64,000 nt of DNA from Skermania sp. ID1734 (GTDB taxonomy: Bacteria; Actinomycetota; Actinomycetes; Mycobacteriales; Mycobacteriaceae): the NCBI RefSeq assembly GCF_007489285.1, contig NZ_VLIY01000005.1, positions 38,905-102,904 on the forward strand. Reading direction: 5' to 3'. This document shows, one piece after another, positions 35,751 to 45,942 of the stretch. Position numbers and translations under genes: made by a program. Each line of letters opens with the position of its first letter. The first letter of the stretch is position 1. The notes beneath the pieces are model-generated. The model saw only the letters and a program-made list of their open reading frames with translations, was not told the origin of the DNA and ran no database searches.

Positions 35751-36281
35751 TTAGCTGGCCAGCACTTCCTGCGACGGCGCTGGCTTGCGGTGCAGCTCGA
35801 GTGTCTTGGAACCAAGCGCCGGGTCGGTGACGGTGACGATCACGCCGTCTCGATCGACGTCGAATTCACTGACGACTTCGGTGTTCGGATCGTCTCCGGT
35901 CGACGGTCCTACTCCACGCAACCAGTTCGAGATTCGGTCGAGAAGATTTGTCGCAAGTTGCATGTCGTAGACACGGCCGGGCACAACGGCCGACTCGGTC
36001 CTGCGAATCGTCTCCGTGACGTTCGCCGGCACGCTCTCGACGAGTTTCTGCTGGACCGGAGCGTCGGCTGAGGTCGACGCCGCGGGCGCGACGGCATGTT
36101 TGGTTCCGTCCAGTTGCGGGGTGGCGGCGTGGACCTGTCGCGGCGGGCGTAGGTCGAACGTAAAGGTCTGGTCCGGCGCGGGGCGCCCGAGGTCGGAAAG
36201 CACGATCGACGCAGCCGCAGCCGTCAGCGCCATGCTCGCCACGCTGGCGAGCGCAACCGCAGTGTTCCGGATGCGCGACAC
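35751..36281 (-). CDS. Hypothetical membrane-anchored or exported protein
   Basis: This 176-residue protein starts with a basic lead (SRIRNTA) and one hydrophobic segment (ALASVASMALTAAAASIVL) that is either a signal or an anchor. A Pro/Ala-rich linker follows. Then there is a compact C-terminal domain (about 90-176) with NVTETIRRTESAVVPGRVYDMQ, NLLDRISNWLRGVG and GVIVTVTDPALGSKTLEL. I do not recognise the family. GTG 36281 has AAGGAAG upstream. It lies 52 bases upstream of rnhA on the same strand, so the two may be co-transcribed. Confidence 0.7.
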   Translation of the reverse strand: MSRIRNTAVALASVASMALTAAAASIVLSDLGRPAPDQTFTFDLRPPRQVHAATPQLDGTKHAVAPAASTSADAPVQQKLVESVPANVTETIRRTESAVVPGRVYDMQLATNLLDRISNWLRGVGPSTGDDPNTEVVSEFDVDRDGVIVTVTDPALGSKTLELHRKPAPSQEVLAS

Positions 36282-36613
36282 GTTTCCTTCCTTTCTCTCG
36301 GGGGCGAGGGTCATTACCAAAGGTACGGATATTTCGTGGCGGTTTGCTATTCCCAATCACTGAACGAGACGAGCATCACGCCCCCGGGGCAAGTGGCCTG
36401 CCGGCGCAACTAAACGAACGAAACTTCGCCTGAGAGACGGATTCCCGTCGATGAGGGCGAGTCTTGTTCGATCCGTACCGGCCGCCGCCGAAGCCGACCG
36501 AAATTAACAAGCACGCACGCTTGATTTTTTCTAACGACGGTGTGATGCTGGTCGCTGACGCCGAAGCAGACGTAGCTGTCGGCATCCGCAGCGGGGCTTT
36601 CCGAGGAGATGTA
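36282..36613. other. 332-base gene-free gap between divergent genes
   Basis: This gap separates the minus-strand hypothetical gene and the plus-strand acyl-CoA operon. It must hold both promoters. It contains the CAAGC/GCTTG palindrome at 36508-36523 followed by a T-rich stretch, and a GAGGAG ribosome site at 36603-36608. An open frame through its right half has no recognisable protein. I see no RNA gene. Confidence 0.6.
36508..36523. promoter_or_regulatory. Inverted repeat upstream of the accA2/accD2-type operon, candidate TetR operator
   Basis: CAAGC (36508-36512) and GCTTG (36519-36523) flank ACGCAC, next to a TTGATTTTTT run and about 90 bases upstream of the first gene. The operon encodes its own TetR regulator at 45943-46563, so this is the natural candidate site. 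Binding is inferred. Confidence 0.4.
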
Positions 36614-37438
36614 GTGGCGGATCTCGATTCGATACTTGACGACCTGAATGACGAATGCGCGGACCTTGACCGCCTGGTTGCAGGCATTCCCGCGGCCGAG
36701 TGGGGCGGGAAAACCCCGGCGGAGGGCTGGACGATTGCGCATCAAATCGCCCACCTGATGTGGACCGATCGAGTGTCGACGCTGTCTGCGACAGATCCGG
36801 CGGCATTCGCCGACGTGGTCAAACAGGCTTGGCAAAACCCAACCGGATTCGTCGATGAAGCCGCGAACGAACTGGCGCAGACGCCGCCCGATCGATTGCT
36901 CAGCGATTGGCGCCGGGCGCGTCAAGACCTGATCAACGCACTGCGCAACGTCGAACCCGGCCGCAAGTTGGACTGGTTCGGCCCCCCAATGAGTCCCGCG
37001 TCGATGGCCACGGCTCGAATCATGGAGACCTGGGCGCACGGCCAGGACGTCGCCGACGCGCTCGGGAAGCAACGGCAGCCGAGCGACCGCATCCGGCACG
37101 TCGCTCACATCGGCGTCCGGACCCGCAACTTCGCCTACAGCGTGCACAACCTGACTCCGCCGGCCGAGGAATTTCGCGTCGAACTAACCGCGCCGAGCGG
37201 CGAAATCTGGACTTGGGGGCCGGCGGACGCCAACCAACGGATCACCGGCCCGGCGCTGGACTTTTGTCTGCTGGTCACCCAACGCCGTCATCCCGACGAC
37301 CTCGCCATTGTGGCGGAGGGGTCGGACGCAGCCCAATGGCTGACCATCGCCCAGGCCTTTGCGGGCGCACCGGGAACCGGCCGGGCGCCAGGGCAATTCA
37401 CCAACACAGGCCGCGATGAGGAGGTGGCACACCAGTGA
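36614..37438 (+). CDS. TIGR03084-type metal-binding protein (DinB/mycothiol-dependent superfamily)
   Basis: This 274-residue protein has the DinB four-helix fold. Metal histidines lie in [15 protein letters not shown] and in [15 protein letters not shown], followed by the C-terminal domain [18 protein letters not shown]. The family is related to mycothiol-dependent maleylpyruvate isomerase, so a thiol-assisted step or detoxification in the pathway is plausible but unproven. GTG 36614 has GAGGAG six bases upstream. Its stop overlaps the GTG of the next gene. It is the first gene of the nine-gene operon. Confidence 0.85.
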   Translation: MADLDSILDDLNDECADLDRLVAGIPAAEWGGKTPAEGWTIAHQIAHLMWTDRVSTLSATDPAAFADVVKQAWQNPTGFVDEAANELAQTPPDRLLSDWRRARQDLINALRNVEPGRKLDWFGPPMSPASMATARIMETWAHGQDVADALGKQRQPSDRIRHVAHIGVRTRNFAYSVHNLTPPAEEFRVELTAPSGEIWTWGPADANQRITGPALDFCLLVTQRRHPDDLAIVAEGSDAAQWLTIAQAFAGAPGTGRAPGQFTNTGRDEEVAHQ

Positions 37439-39150
37439 CCAGGCTTGCCGCCGACCCGGACGTCATCCGGATCGGCAACTGTTCAGGGTTCTACGGAGAC
37501 CGCATCAACGCGATGCGCGAAATGCTCGAGGGCGGCCAACTCGATGTGCTCACCGGCGATTACCTCGCCGAGCTGACCATGCTGATTTTGGGTCGCGACC
37601 GGATGAAGGACCCGAACCTCGGGTACGCCAAAACCTTTGTCCGCCAGATGGAAGACTGCATGGGACTGGCGCTGGACCGCGGGGTGCAGATCGTGGTCAA
37701 CGCGGGTGGACTCAACCCCGCCGGGCTTGCCGCTCGGCTGCGGGAGGTCGCGGACAAGTTGGGCCTCGACGCGGCGATCGCCCACGTGGAGGGCGACGAC
37801 CTCACCGCCCGCGCCGCCGACCTTGGGCTGGGCAATGCGTTGTGCGCCAATGCCTATCTCGGCGCGTGGGGAATCGTGGAATGCCTCAACGCTGGCGCAG
37901 ATATCGTGGTGACCGGTCGGGTGACCGATGCGTCGGTGATCGTGGCGCCTGCCGCCGCGCATTTCGACTGGGGACGTACAGATTATGACGCCCTCGCCGG
38001 TGCAGTTGTCGCCGGACACATCATCGAATGCGGCACCCAGGCGACCGGCGGTAACTTCTCGTTCTTCACCGAAATTCCGGACCTGACGCGTCCGGGTTTC
38101 CCGATTGCCGAAATTCGGCGCGATGGCGCCAGTGTGATCACCAAGCACGAAAACACCGGCGGCGCTGTCACTGTCGATACGGTGCAAGCGCAGATCATGT
38201 ACGAGATTCAGGGCGCGCGCTACGCCGGACCGGACGTCACGGCACGCATCGACTCCTTCGAACTCGTCCAGGTCGGACCCGATCGGGTCGAGGTGCGCGG
38301 CGTCGTCGGCGAACCGCCGCCACCACAACTCAAAGTGTCACTGAACACCCTCGGCGGCTTCCGCAACGAGATGGAGTTCATCCTCACCGGTCTCGACATC
38401 GAGGCCAAAGCCGAACTCGCCCAGAAACAATTGGAGTCGTGGCTGCCCGTGCGGCCCGCCGAGCTGGACTGGACTCTCGCGCGGCTCGACCGTCCGGACG
38501 CCGAAACCGAAGAGCAGGCCAGCGCTCTGCTGCGGTGCGTGGTTCGCGACTCCGACCCGAACAAGGTCGGTCGCGCATTCTCCAACGTCGCAGTGGAGTT
38601 GGCGTTGGCCAGCTACCCGGGGTGCAGCTTCACATCGATGCCCGGCAACGGGTCACCGTATGGAATCTTCACCCCCGGTTACGTCGACGCGTCGGAGGTG
38701 CCGCACGTGGCGGTCCTGCCGGACGGCACCCGCGTGGACATCGAGCAGGTCACGGATACCGCTGCGCTGGAAGAGGTGCCCGCGCCGCCGCTGCCAGAAC
38801 CGTTGCCAGCCGGTGAGACTCTTCGGGTGCCGTTGGGCACCATCGCGCTGGCCCGCAGCGGCGACAAGGGCGGCAACGCCAACATCGGCGTGTGGGTCCG
38901 CACCGACGAGCAATGGCGTTGGCTGGTGAACACTTTGACCGTCGACGAGGTCAAACGTTTACTACCGGAAACGGCGCCGCTGACCGTGACCCGCCACGTG
39001 CTGCCGAAGCTGCGGGCCGTCAATTTCATCATCGAAGGACTGCTCGGTAAAGGCGTTGCCTACCAAGCTCGCTTCGATCCGCAGGCCAAGGGTCTCGCAG
39101 AGTGGTTGCGGTCCCGTCACATCGACATTCCAACGGAGCTGCTGCCATGA
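37435..39150 (+). CDS. AtuA-like / DUF1446 acyclic terpene utilisation family protein
   Basis: This 571-residue protein has the DUF1446 N-terminal domain ([69 protein letters not shown]). The AtuA-type C-terminal domain follows ([21 protein letters not shown]). AtuA of Pseudomonas is needed for growth on citronellol and geraniol, but its reaction is unknown. The Mtb counterpart is Rv0976c. GTGA and ATGA overlaps join it to both neighbours. Confidence 0.88.
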   Translation: MTRLAADPDVIRIGNCSGFYGDRINAMREMLEGGQLDVLTGDYLAELTMLILGRDRMKDPNLGYAKTFVRQMEDCMGLALDRGVQIVVNAGGLNPAGLAARLREVADKLGLDAAIAHVEGDDLTARAADLGLGNALCANAYLGAWGIVECLNAGADIVVTGRVTDASVIVAPAAAHFDWGRTDYDALAGAVVAGHIIECGTQATGGNFSFFTEIPDLTRPGFPIAEIRRDGASVITKHENTGGAVTVDTVQAQIMYEIQGARYAGPDVTARIDSFELVQVGPDRVEVRGVVGEPPPPQLKVSLNTLGGFRNEMEFILTGLDIEAKAELAQKQLESWLPVRPAELDWTLARLDRPDAETEEQASALLRCVVRDSDPNKVGRAFSNVAVELALASYPGCSFTSMPGNGSPYGIFTPGYVDASEVPHVAVLPDGTRVDIEQVTDTAALEEVPAPPLPEPLPAGETLRVPLGTIALARSGDKGGNANIGVWVRTDEQWRWLVNTLTVDEVKRLLPETAPLTVTRHVLPKLRAVNFIIEGLLGKGVAYQARFDPQAKGLAEWLRSRHIDIPTELLP

Positions 39151-40295
39151 GTGTGTGGGACACCCCCGAACGAAAAGAACTGCGCACCACCGTTCGACGC
39201 TTCGTCGAGCGGGAGATCTTGCCCGAGCTCGACACCTGGGAGCGGGTCGGCGAACTGCCCCGCGAACTACACAAAAAAGCGGGTGCGCTGGGACTGTTGG
39301 GCATCCAGTACCCGGAATCGGCCGGCGGTGCCGGTGGTGACGGCATCGATGCGGTGATCGTCTGCGAGGAGATGCACCAGGCCGGTGCCTCCGGTGGCCT
39401 GTTCGCGTCGCTGTTCACCTGCGGAATTTCCGTGCCGCACATCATCGCATCGGGCAACACCGACCATATCGACCGTTGGGTGAAGCCGACGCTCGCCGGC
39501 GAGAAGATCGGATCGCTGGCCATCACCGAGCCTGGCGGCGGCTCCGACGTCGGGCACCTCACCACCAGCGCGCGCCGCGACGGTGACCATTACATCGTCA
39601 ACGGCGCCAAGACCTTCATCACGTCGGGTACCCGCGCGGACTTCGTGGTTACTGCCGTGCGCACGGGTGGCCCGGGCGCTGGCGGCGTTTCACTGTTGGT
39701 GGTGGAGAAGGGCACGCCCGGTTTCACTGTCGCCCGCAAGCTCGACAAGATGGGCTGGTTGGCCTCGGACACCGCCGAGCTTTCCTACCAAGACGTTCGG
39801 GTTCCGGTGGAGAACCTGGTCGGCGCAGAGAACACCGGCTTCTACCAGATCGCGCAGGCGTTCGTCAGCGAGCGGGTCGGCCTTGCCGCCCAGGCTTATT
39901 CGAGTGCGCAGCGATGCCTCGACTTGACCGTGCAGTGGTGCCGGGACCGGGAAACGTTCGGGCGGCCGCTGATCAGCCGACAATCCGTGCAGAACACGCT
40001 GACCGAAATGGCGCGCCGGATCGACGTGGCCCGGGTGTACACCCGCCACCTCGCCGAACGCGCCGCGGCCGGTGAGACGGACCTGATCGCCGAGGTCTGC
40101 TTCGCCAAGAACACGGCCGTCGAGGCCGGCGAGTGGGTCGCAAACCAGGCTGTCCAGTTGTTCGGCGGCATGGGCTACATGCGCGAGTCCGAGGTCGAAC
40201 GTCAGTACCGGGACATGCGGATCATCGGAATCGGCGGCGGCACAACAGAAATTCTGACCGCCTTGGCGGCCAAGCGATTGGGCTTCCAGTCATGA
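39147..40295 (+). CDS. fadE13: Acyl-CoA dehydrogenase (FadE13-like)
   Basis: This 382-residue FAD enzyme has SLAITEPGGGSDVGHL, IVNGAKTFITSG, RDRETFGRPL, LFGGMGYMRESEVERQYRDMR and GGGTTEIL. The usual medium-chain catalytic Glu position is Gly (GIGGGTTE), while a Glu sits in SERVGLAAQ, matching the branched-chain/isovaleryl-CoA arrangement. That fits oxidation of a methyl-branched or isoprenoid acyl-CoA before carboxylation. Mtb Rv0975c holds the same place. ATG 39147 overlaps the stop of the AtuA-like gene. Confidence 0.92.
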   Translation: MSVWDTPERKELRTTVRRFVEREILPELDTWERVGELPRELHKKAGALGLLGIQYPESAGGAGGDGIDAVIVCEEMHQAGASGGLFASLFTCGISVPHIIASGNTDHIDRWVKPTLAGEKIGSLAITEPGGGSDVGHLTTSARRDGDHYIVNGAKTFITSGTRADFVVTAVRTGGPGAGGVSLLVVEKGTPGFTVARKLDKMGWLASDTAELSYQDVRVPVENLVGAENTGFYQIAQAFVSERVGLAAQAYSSAQRCLDLTVQWCRDRETFGRPLISRQSVQNTLTEMARRIDVARVYTRHLAERAAAGETDLIAEVCFAKNTAVEAGEWVANQAVQLFGGMGYMRESEVERQYRDMRIIGIGGGTTEILTALAAKRLGFQS

Positions 40296-40377
40296 CCCCT
40301 CAGTGGCGAGCCGGTGGTTATCGAGACCACCACTCGACATCCGCCCCGATAACCACCCGCTCATCGGCAGGAGCATT

Positions 40378-41976
40378 GTGAGCACGATACGTTCAACCCT
40401 CGATCCAGCTACACCTGAATACCAGCAGGCCGCTGAAGCCATGACCGCCAAGCTGACGGAGGTCGAGGCCGAGTTCGCCAAGGCGATCGCCGGTGGCGGA
40501 CCCGACAAGGTCGCCCGACACCGCAAGCGCGGCAAGATGACCGCGCGCGAGCGGATCGAACTCCTCATCGACGAGGACTCACCGTTTCTCGAGCTCTGCC
40601 CACTCGCCGCGTGGGGCAGCGACTTCCACGTCGGCGCGAGCACTATTGCCGGCATCGGCGTGGTCGAGGGCGTCGAGTGCATGATTGTGGCACCCGACCC
40701 CACCGTCAAGGGCGGCACCTCCAACCCGTGGACGCTGCGAAAGACGCTGCGCATCAACGACATCGTCCGCGAGAACCGGTTGCCGGTGATCTCACTGGTC
40801 GAGTCTGGCGGTGCGGACCTGCCCACCCAGAAGGAAGTCTTCGTTCCCGGCGGCGCCCTCTTCCGCGACCTCACCCAGGCGTCGGCAGCCGGAATCCCCA
40901 CCATCGCGCTGGTATTCGGCAACTCGACCGCGGGCGGCGCCTACATCCCGGGCATGTCCGATCACGTCGTCATGATCAAGGAACGCTCCAAGGTGTTCCT
41001 CGGCGGGCCGCCGCTGGTGAAGATGGCCACGGGCGAGGAATCCGACGACGAATCATTGGGCGGTGCCGAAATGCACGCGCGCACGTCCGGTCTCGCCGAC
41101 TACTTCGCCCAAGACGAGCAGGACGCAATCCGCGTCGGCCGCGCGATTGTGAAGCGGCTGAACTGGCGCAAGCAGGGCCCGGCCCCACGGGCCGAAGTGA
41201 TCGACCCGCTCTACGATTCGGAAGAACTTCTCGGCATCGTGCCGACCGACCTGAAGATTCCGTTCGACCCGCGCGAGGTCATCGCCCGGATCGTCGACGG
41301 CAGCGACTTCGACGAATTCAAGCCGCTCTACGGCAGCAGCCTGGTCACCGGCTGGGCCGAACTGCACGGTTATCCCATCGGCATCCTCGCGAATGCCCGC
41401 GGCGTGCTCTTCTCCGAGGAATCGCAGAAGGCCACCCAGTTCATCCAGCTGGCCAACCAGACGAATACGCCACTGTTGTTCCTGCACAACACCACCGGTT
41501 ACATGGTCGGCAAGGAGTACGAACAGGGCGGCATCATCAAGCACGGCGCGATGATGATCAACGCGGTGTCGAACTCCAAGGTGCCGCACATCTCGGTGCT
41601 CATGGGCGCGTCCTACGGTGCCGGCCACTACGGCATGTGCGGCCGGGCGTTCAACCCGCGCTTCGTGTTTGCGTGGCCTAGTGCCAAATCGGCGGTCATG
41701 GGCGGTGCCCAACTCGCCGGCGTCATCTCGATCGTGAGCCGGGCCGCTGCGGAAGCTCGGGGCCAGGCGTTCGACGAGCAGGCCGACGCTGGCATCCGCG
41801 CGATGGTCGAGGCGCAAATCGAGGCCGAGTCGCTGCCCATGTTCATGTCCGGTCGCATCTATGACGACGGCGTGATCGATCCCCGCGACACCAGAACGGT
41901 ATTGGGAATGTGCCTGTCGGCCATCCACAATGCCCCGATCAAGGGCGCCGACCGCTTCGGCGTCTTCCGGATGTGA
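40378..41976 (+). CDS. accD2: Acyl-CoA carboxylase beta (carboxyltransferase) subunit, AccD2-like
   Basis: This 532-residue carboxyltransferase has both crotonase-like halves. The acyl-CoA site is in ESGGADLPTQKEVFVPGG and FGNSTAGGAYIPGMSDHVV. The biotin site is in LHNTTGYMVGKEYEQGGIIKHGAMM and MGASYGAGHYGMCGRAF. The sequence is of the methylcrotonyl-/geranyl-CoA carboxylase type rather than propionyl-CoA. GTG 40378 has CAGGAG upstream. It works with the alpha subunit encoded next, and Mtb Rv0974c is the counterpart. Confidence 0.94.
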   Translation: MSTIRSTLDPATPEYQQAAEAMTAKLTEVEAEFAKAIAGGGPDKVARHRKRGKMTARERIELLIDEDSPFLELCPLAAWGSDFHVGASTIAGIGVVEGVECMIVAPDPTVKGGTSNPWTLRKTLRINDIVRENRLPVISLVESGGADLPTQKEVFVPGGALFRDLTQASAAGIPTIALVFGNSTAGGAYIPGMSDHVVMIKERSKVFLGGPPLVKMATGEESDDESLGGAEMHARTSGLADYFAQDEQDAIRVGRAIVKRLNWRKQGPAPRAEVIDPLYDSEELLGIVPTDLKIPFDPREVIARIVDGSDFDEFKPLYGSSLVTGWAELHGYPIGILANARGVLFSEESQKATQFIQLANQTNTPLLFLHNTTGYMVGKEYEQGGIIKHGAMMINAVSNSKVPHISVLMGASYGAGHYGMCGRAFNPRFVFAWPSAKSAVMGGAQLAGVISIVSRAAAEARGQAFDEQADAGIRAMVEAQIEAESLPMFMSGRIYDDGVIDPRDTRTVLGMCLSAIHNAPIKGADRFGVFRM

Positions 41977-41984
41977 GGCCGGCT

Positions 41985-43988
41985 ATGACGACGATCACTT
42001 CTGTTCTCGTGGCCAACCGCGGCGAAATCGCGCGCCGAGTGTTCGCCACCTGCCGCCGCATGGGCATTTCCACCGTCGCAGTGTTCTCCGACGCGGATGC
42101 GCAGGCGCCGCACGTCGCCGAGGCCGACGCCGCGATCCGGCTGCCCGGCAACACGCCCGCCGAGACCTATCTGCGTGGCGACGTGATCATCGCCGCCGCG
42201 CAGGCCGCTGGTGCCGACGCCATTCACCCTGGCTACGGGTTCCTCTCGGAGAACGCCGAATTCGCCAAGGCGGTGCAGGCGGCGGGGCTGACCTGGATCG
42301 GCCCACCGGTCGCCGCCATCGAGCAGATGGGCTCGAAGGTCGAGTCCAAGAAACTCATGGATGCCGCCGGGGTGCCCGTTCTCGCCGAACTGGATCCCGC
42401 AGAGGTCACCGAGGCGCACCTGCCCGTGCTGATCAAGGCGTCGGCCGGCGGCGGCGGTCGCGGCATGCGGGTGGTGCGCGAGCTCGACCAACTCACCGAC
42501 CAAATTGCTGCGGCCCGCCGCGAGGCCGAGTCGGCATTCGGTGACCCGACTGTGTTCTGCGAGCGCTACCTGGAAACCGGACGCCACATCGAGGTCCAGG
42601 TGATGGCCGACACCCACGGCAATGTCTGGTCGGTGGGCGAGCGCGAGTGCTCCATTCAGCGTCGCCACCAGAAGGTGGTCGAAGAGGCTCCGTCGCCGCT
42701 GGTCGAACGCATTCCCGGGATGCGGGAGCGGCTCTTCGAGGCCGCGCGGTTGGCCGCCGACGCCATCGGCTACGAAGGCGCCGGAACAGTGGAATTCCTG
42801 GCGGATGAAAAGGGCGACTTCTTCTTCCTGGAGATGAACACCCGCCTGCAGGTCGAGCACCCCGTCACCGAGTGCACCACCGGACTCGACCTGGTGCGGC
42901 TGCAATTGCAGGTGGCGCAGGGCCGTCGGTTGCCGGTGGAGCAGCCGCCGTTGCGCGGCCACTCGATAGAGGTCCGGCTCTACGCCGAAGACCCAGCGCA
43001 CGACTGGCAACCGCAGAGCGGCATTGTCGAGCACATCGAGATCCCGCAGACTGCCGCGGAATTCACGCTTCTCGAAGAAGCCGGGATTCGGTTGGACAGC
43101 GGCGTGGTCGACGGTTCGGTCGTCGGCGTGCACTACGACCCGATGCTGGCCAAGGTCATCTCCTTCGCTGAGACCCGTGACGAGGCCGCGTTTCTGCTGG
43201 CCTCGGCATTGAGCCGAGCCAAGATTCACGGCCTGGTCACCAACCGTGACCTGCTCGTGCGGGTGCTGCGCCACCCGGCGTTCATCGCGGGCGACACCGA
43301 CACCGCCTTTTTTGCCACGCACGGCTTGGACAAGCTCTCAGCACCCCTGGTCACCGAAGCTGACGAGGAACTATCCATTGTTGCCGCAGCGCTGGCGGAC
43401 TCGGCGGCCAACCGGGCATCGGCCCGCGTCGACGCGGGCCTGCCGAGTGGATGGCGCAACATGCCGTCGCAGTCGCAGGTCAAGTCGTACGAAAGCCGAA
43501 CCAGCGGTACCCACGAGATCAAGTACCGGGCGACGAGAACCGGCTACGTGATCGAAGGCCACGAGGGGCTGACGGTCGTCACCGTTGAACCGGATCGGGT
43601 GGTCCTGGCCGTGCCCGGCGAGAACGGTCTGGTGCAGCGACAGTTCAGCGTGGCGCGCTACGGCGACCTGGTGTGCATCGACTCCGCGCTCGGTCCGGTG
43701 GCCGTGCGGCGATTGCCAAGGTTCATCGACCCGACCGAGCAGGTCGCGGCCGGATCACTGTTGGCACCGATGCCCGGCAGCGTGATTCGCCTAGGCGCAG
43801 CGATCGGTGACCAGGTCACCGCCGGCCAGCCGATCCTGTGGCTGGAGGCGATGAAGATGGAGCACACGATCGCCGCCCCCGCTGACGGACGGTTGAGCGA
43901 ACTCAATGTAACCGTGGGACAGCAGGTCGAGGTTGGTTTCGTGCTGGCCGTCGTGGAATCCGAAGAGACGCAGGAGAATCAGGAATGA
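41985..43988 (+). CDS. accA2: Acyl-CoA carboxylase alpha subunit (biotin carboxylase and carrier), AccA2-like
   Basis: This 667-residue subunit has a biotin carboxylase domain (about 1-450: VLVANRGEIARRV, HPGYGFLSENAEFA, ASAGGGGRGMRVV, EMNTRLQVEHPVTE), a linker domain, and a C-terminal biotinyl domain with the biotin lysine in EAMKMEH near residue 625. It uses ATP and bicarbonate to load carbon dioxide on biotin for AccD2. Mtb Rv0973c is the counterpart. Its stop overlaps the next ATG. Confidence 0.95.
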   Translation: MTTITSVLVANRGEIARRVFATCRRMGISTVAVFSDADAQAPHVAEADAAIRLPGNTPAETYLRGDVIIAAAQAAGADAIHPGYGFLSENAEFAKAVQAAGLTWIGPPVAAIEQMGSKVESKKLMDAAGVPVLAELDPAEVTEAHLPVLIKASAGGGGRGMRVVRELDQLTDQIAAARREAESAFGDPTVFCERYLETGRHIEVQVMADTHGNVWSVGERECSIQRRHQKVVEEAPSPLVERIPGMRERLFEAARLAADAIGYEGAGTVEFLADEKGDFFFLEMNTRLQVEHPVTECTTGLDLVRLQLQVAQGRRLPVEQPPLRGHSIEVRLYAEDPAHDWQPQSGIVEHIEIPQTAAEFTLLEEAGIRLDSGVVDGSVVGVHYDPMLAKVISFAETRDEAAFLLASALSRAKIHGLVTNRDLLVRVLRHPAFIAGDTDTAFFATHGLDKLSAPLVTEADEELSIVAAALADSAANRASARVDAGLPSGWRNMPSQSQVKSYESRTSGTHEIKYRATRTGYVIEGHEGLTVVTVEPDRVVLAVPGENGLVQRQFSVARYGDLVCIDSALGPVAVRRLPRFIDPTEQVAAGSLLAPMPGSVIRLGAAIGDQVTAGQPILWLEAMKMEHTIAAPADGRLSELNVTVGQQVEVGFVLAVVESEETQENQE

Positions 43989-45145
43989 GTTTTATCGAAA
44001 CCGCCGAGCAGAAGGAACTGCGCGCTGCGGTGGCGGCGCTGGCGGACAAGTACAACTACCGCGACTACGTCCTGCCCAAGGCCCGCGCCAACGAGCCGCT
44101 GTCCGAATTGTGGGACGAGGCAGGAAAACTGGGCTTCCTCGGTGTGAACCTGCCTGAGCAGTACGGTGGCGGCGGCGCCGGGATCTACGAGCTCGCCCTG
44201 GTGCAGGAAGAGATGGCCGCGCACGGCGCCGCGCTGCTCTTGGTGGTGGTGTCACCGGCGATCTGCGGCACGATCATCGCCAAGTACGGCACCGATGCGC
44301 AGAAGGACAAGTGGCTAACCCGGCTGGCTGACGGCTCGGCCAAGATGGCCTTCGGCATCACCGAGCCCGATGCCGGGTCCAACTCACACCAGATCACCAC
44401 CACGGCGCGCCGCGACGGCGAAGACTGGATTCTCAACGGCCGCAAGGTGTTCATCTCCGGCGTCGACCAAGCGGATGCGGTGCTGATCGTGGCCCGCACC
44501 GAGGATGCCAAGACCGGAAAGCTCAAGCCGGCGCTGTTCATCGTGCCCACCGACACCCCGGGTTTCATCGCGCAGCCGATGGAGATGGACATCATCGAGC
44601 CCGACCACCAGTTCACGCTCTTCTTCGACGACATGCGGCTGCCCGCGGAGGCGTTGGTAGGCAAGGAGGATGCCGCGCTGGCACAGTTGTTCGCCGGACT
44701 CAACCCGGAGCGCATCCTGGGCGCAGCCATGGCGGTGGGCATGGGTCGCTACGCGATCGACCGGGCCGTCGAGTACGCCAACGAGCGTCAGGTCTGGAAG
44801 ACCACCATCGGTGCGCACCAGGGTATTTCGCATCCGTTGGCGCAGGTGAAGATCGAGCTCGAGCTGGCCAAGCTGATGATGCAGAAGGCTGCGGTGCTCT
44901 ACGACAGCGGCGATGAGTTCGGCGCGGCCGAGGCGGCCAACATGGCGAAATATGCTGCGGCCGAGGCGAGTATCAAGGCGTTGGACCAGGCGATTCAGAC
45001 CCATGGCGGCGCCGGCCTGACCAAGGAGTATGGTCTCGCGTCGATGCTGGCGGCGGCCCGGATCGCGCGCGTGGCCCCGGTGAGCCGGGAAATGGTGCTG
45101 AATTTCGTTGCCCAGCACAGCCTCGGGCTGCCAAAGTCGTACTGA
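43985..45145 (+). CDS. fadE12: Acyl-CoA dehydrogenase (FadE12-like)
   Basis: This second dehydrogenase of the operon has 386 residues. It contains FGITEPDAGSNSHQITT, ILNGRKVFISGVDQAD, ERQVWKTTIGAHQG, and THGGAGLTKEYGLASMLAAARIARVAP. The usual YEG glutamate is missing (APVSREMV). A Glu in NPERILGAAM could serve as base, as in isovaleryl-type enzymes. A second dehydrogenase after the carboxylase suggests two oxidation steps in one pathway. Mtb Rv0972c is the counterpart. Confidence 0.92.
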   Translation: MSFIETAEQKELRAAVAALADKYNYRDYVLPKARANEPLSELWDEAGKLGFLGVNLPEQYGGGGAGIYELALVQEEMAAHGAALLLVVVSPAICGTIIAKYGTDAQKDKWLTRLADGSAKMAFGITEPDAGSNSHQITTTARRDGEDWILNGRKVFISGVDQADAVLIVARTEDAKTGKLKPALFIVPTDTPGFIAQPMEMDIIEPDHQFTLFFDDMRLPAEALVGKEDAALAQLFAGLNPERILGAAMAVGMGRYAIDRAVEYANERQVWKTTIGAHQGISHPLAQVKIELELAKLMMQKAAVLYDSGDEFGAAEAANMAKYAAAEASIKALDQAIQTHGGAGLTKEYGLASMLAAARIARVAPVSREMVLNFVAQHSLGLPKSY

Positions 45146-45152
45146 GGTGAGC

Positions 45153-45929
45153 ATGAGTACTACCGAAGCGCTGGTCCAATACCAGGTCGAACAAGGTATC
45201 GCGACGATCACCCTCGACTCGCCGCACAACCGCAACGCAATTTCCTCCCGCATGCTGGCTGAGCTGCAGCAGGGCTTCCACGACGCGACCGAAGACACCG
45301 CAGTGCGTGCGATCGTGTTGACGCACACCGGCAATACGTTCTGCGCGGGGGCCGATCTCAGCGAGGCGGCCAATTCCGATCCCGAGACCGCGGCCAACGA
45401 ACGCACCCGCGCGGTGATCGGCCTGCTGCGCGGCATCCTCGAGCTCCCCAAGCCGGTGATCGCGCAGATCGACGGCAACGTCCGCGCGGGCGGGATGGGC
45501 ATAGTCGGAGCCTGTGACATCGTCGTCGCCGGCCCCAGCAGTACGTTTGCGCTCACCGAGGCACGGGTCGGGGTGGCGCCGTTCATGATTTCGCTGACCG
45601 TGTTGCCGCGGCTGACCTCGCGCGCGGCGAGTCGCTACTACCTGACCGGCGAGAAGTTCGACGCGGCAACCGCGGTGGAGCTCGGTTTCGTGACGATTGC
45701 CGCCGACGATCCGGCCGCCGAGGTGGCGCGACTGTGCGGTGAACTGCGTAAGGGCTCGCCGCAGGGTCTGCGAGAATCAAAGCGATTGGTCAATGCGGCG
45801 ATGCTCGAAGAGTTCGACCGGTCCGCAACCGAACTTGCCGATCGCTCGGCCCGCTTCTTCGGCACCGAAGAGGCGCGCGAAGGCATCATCGCCTTCCTCC
45901 AGCGCCGCCCGCCGAGCTGGGCCCAGTAG
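45153..45929 (+). CDS. echA7: Enoyl-CoA hydratase/isomerase family protein (EchA7-like)
   Basis: This 258-residue crotonase has the oxyanion segment FCAGADLSEA and NVRAGGMGIVGACDIV. It probably hydrates the carboxylated enoyl-CoA, as AtuE/LiuC do in terpene or leucine breakdown. The first catalytic Glu of GGxxE is absent; Glu in LTEARVGVAP is kept. ATG 45153 has TGAGGTGAG upstream and follows fadE12 by seven bases. Mtb Rv0971c is the counterpart. Confidence 0.92.
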   Translation: MSTTEALVQYQVEQGIATITLDSPHNRNAISSRMLAELQQGFHDATEDTAVRAIVLTHTGNTFCAGADLSEAANSDPETAANERTRAVIGLLRGILELPKPVIAQIDGNVRAGGMGIVGACDIVVAGPSSTFALTEARVGVAPFMISLTVLPRLTSRAASRYYLTGEKFDAATAVELGFVTIAADDPAAEVARLCGELRKGSPQGLRESKRLVNAAMLEEFDRSATELADRSARFFGTEEAREGIIAFLQRRPPSWAQ

Positions 45930-45942
45930 AAAGGTGAGTGAC

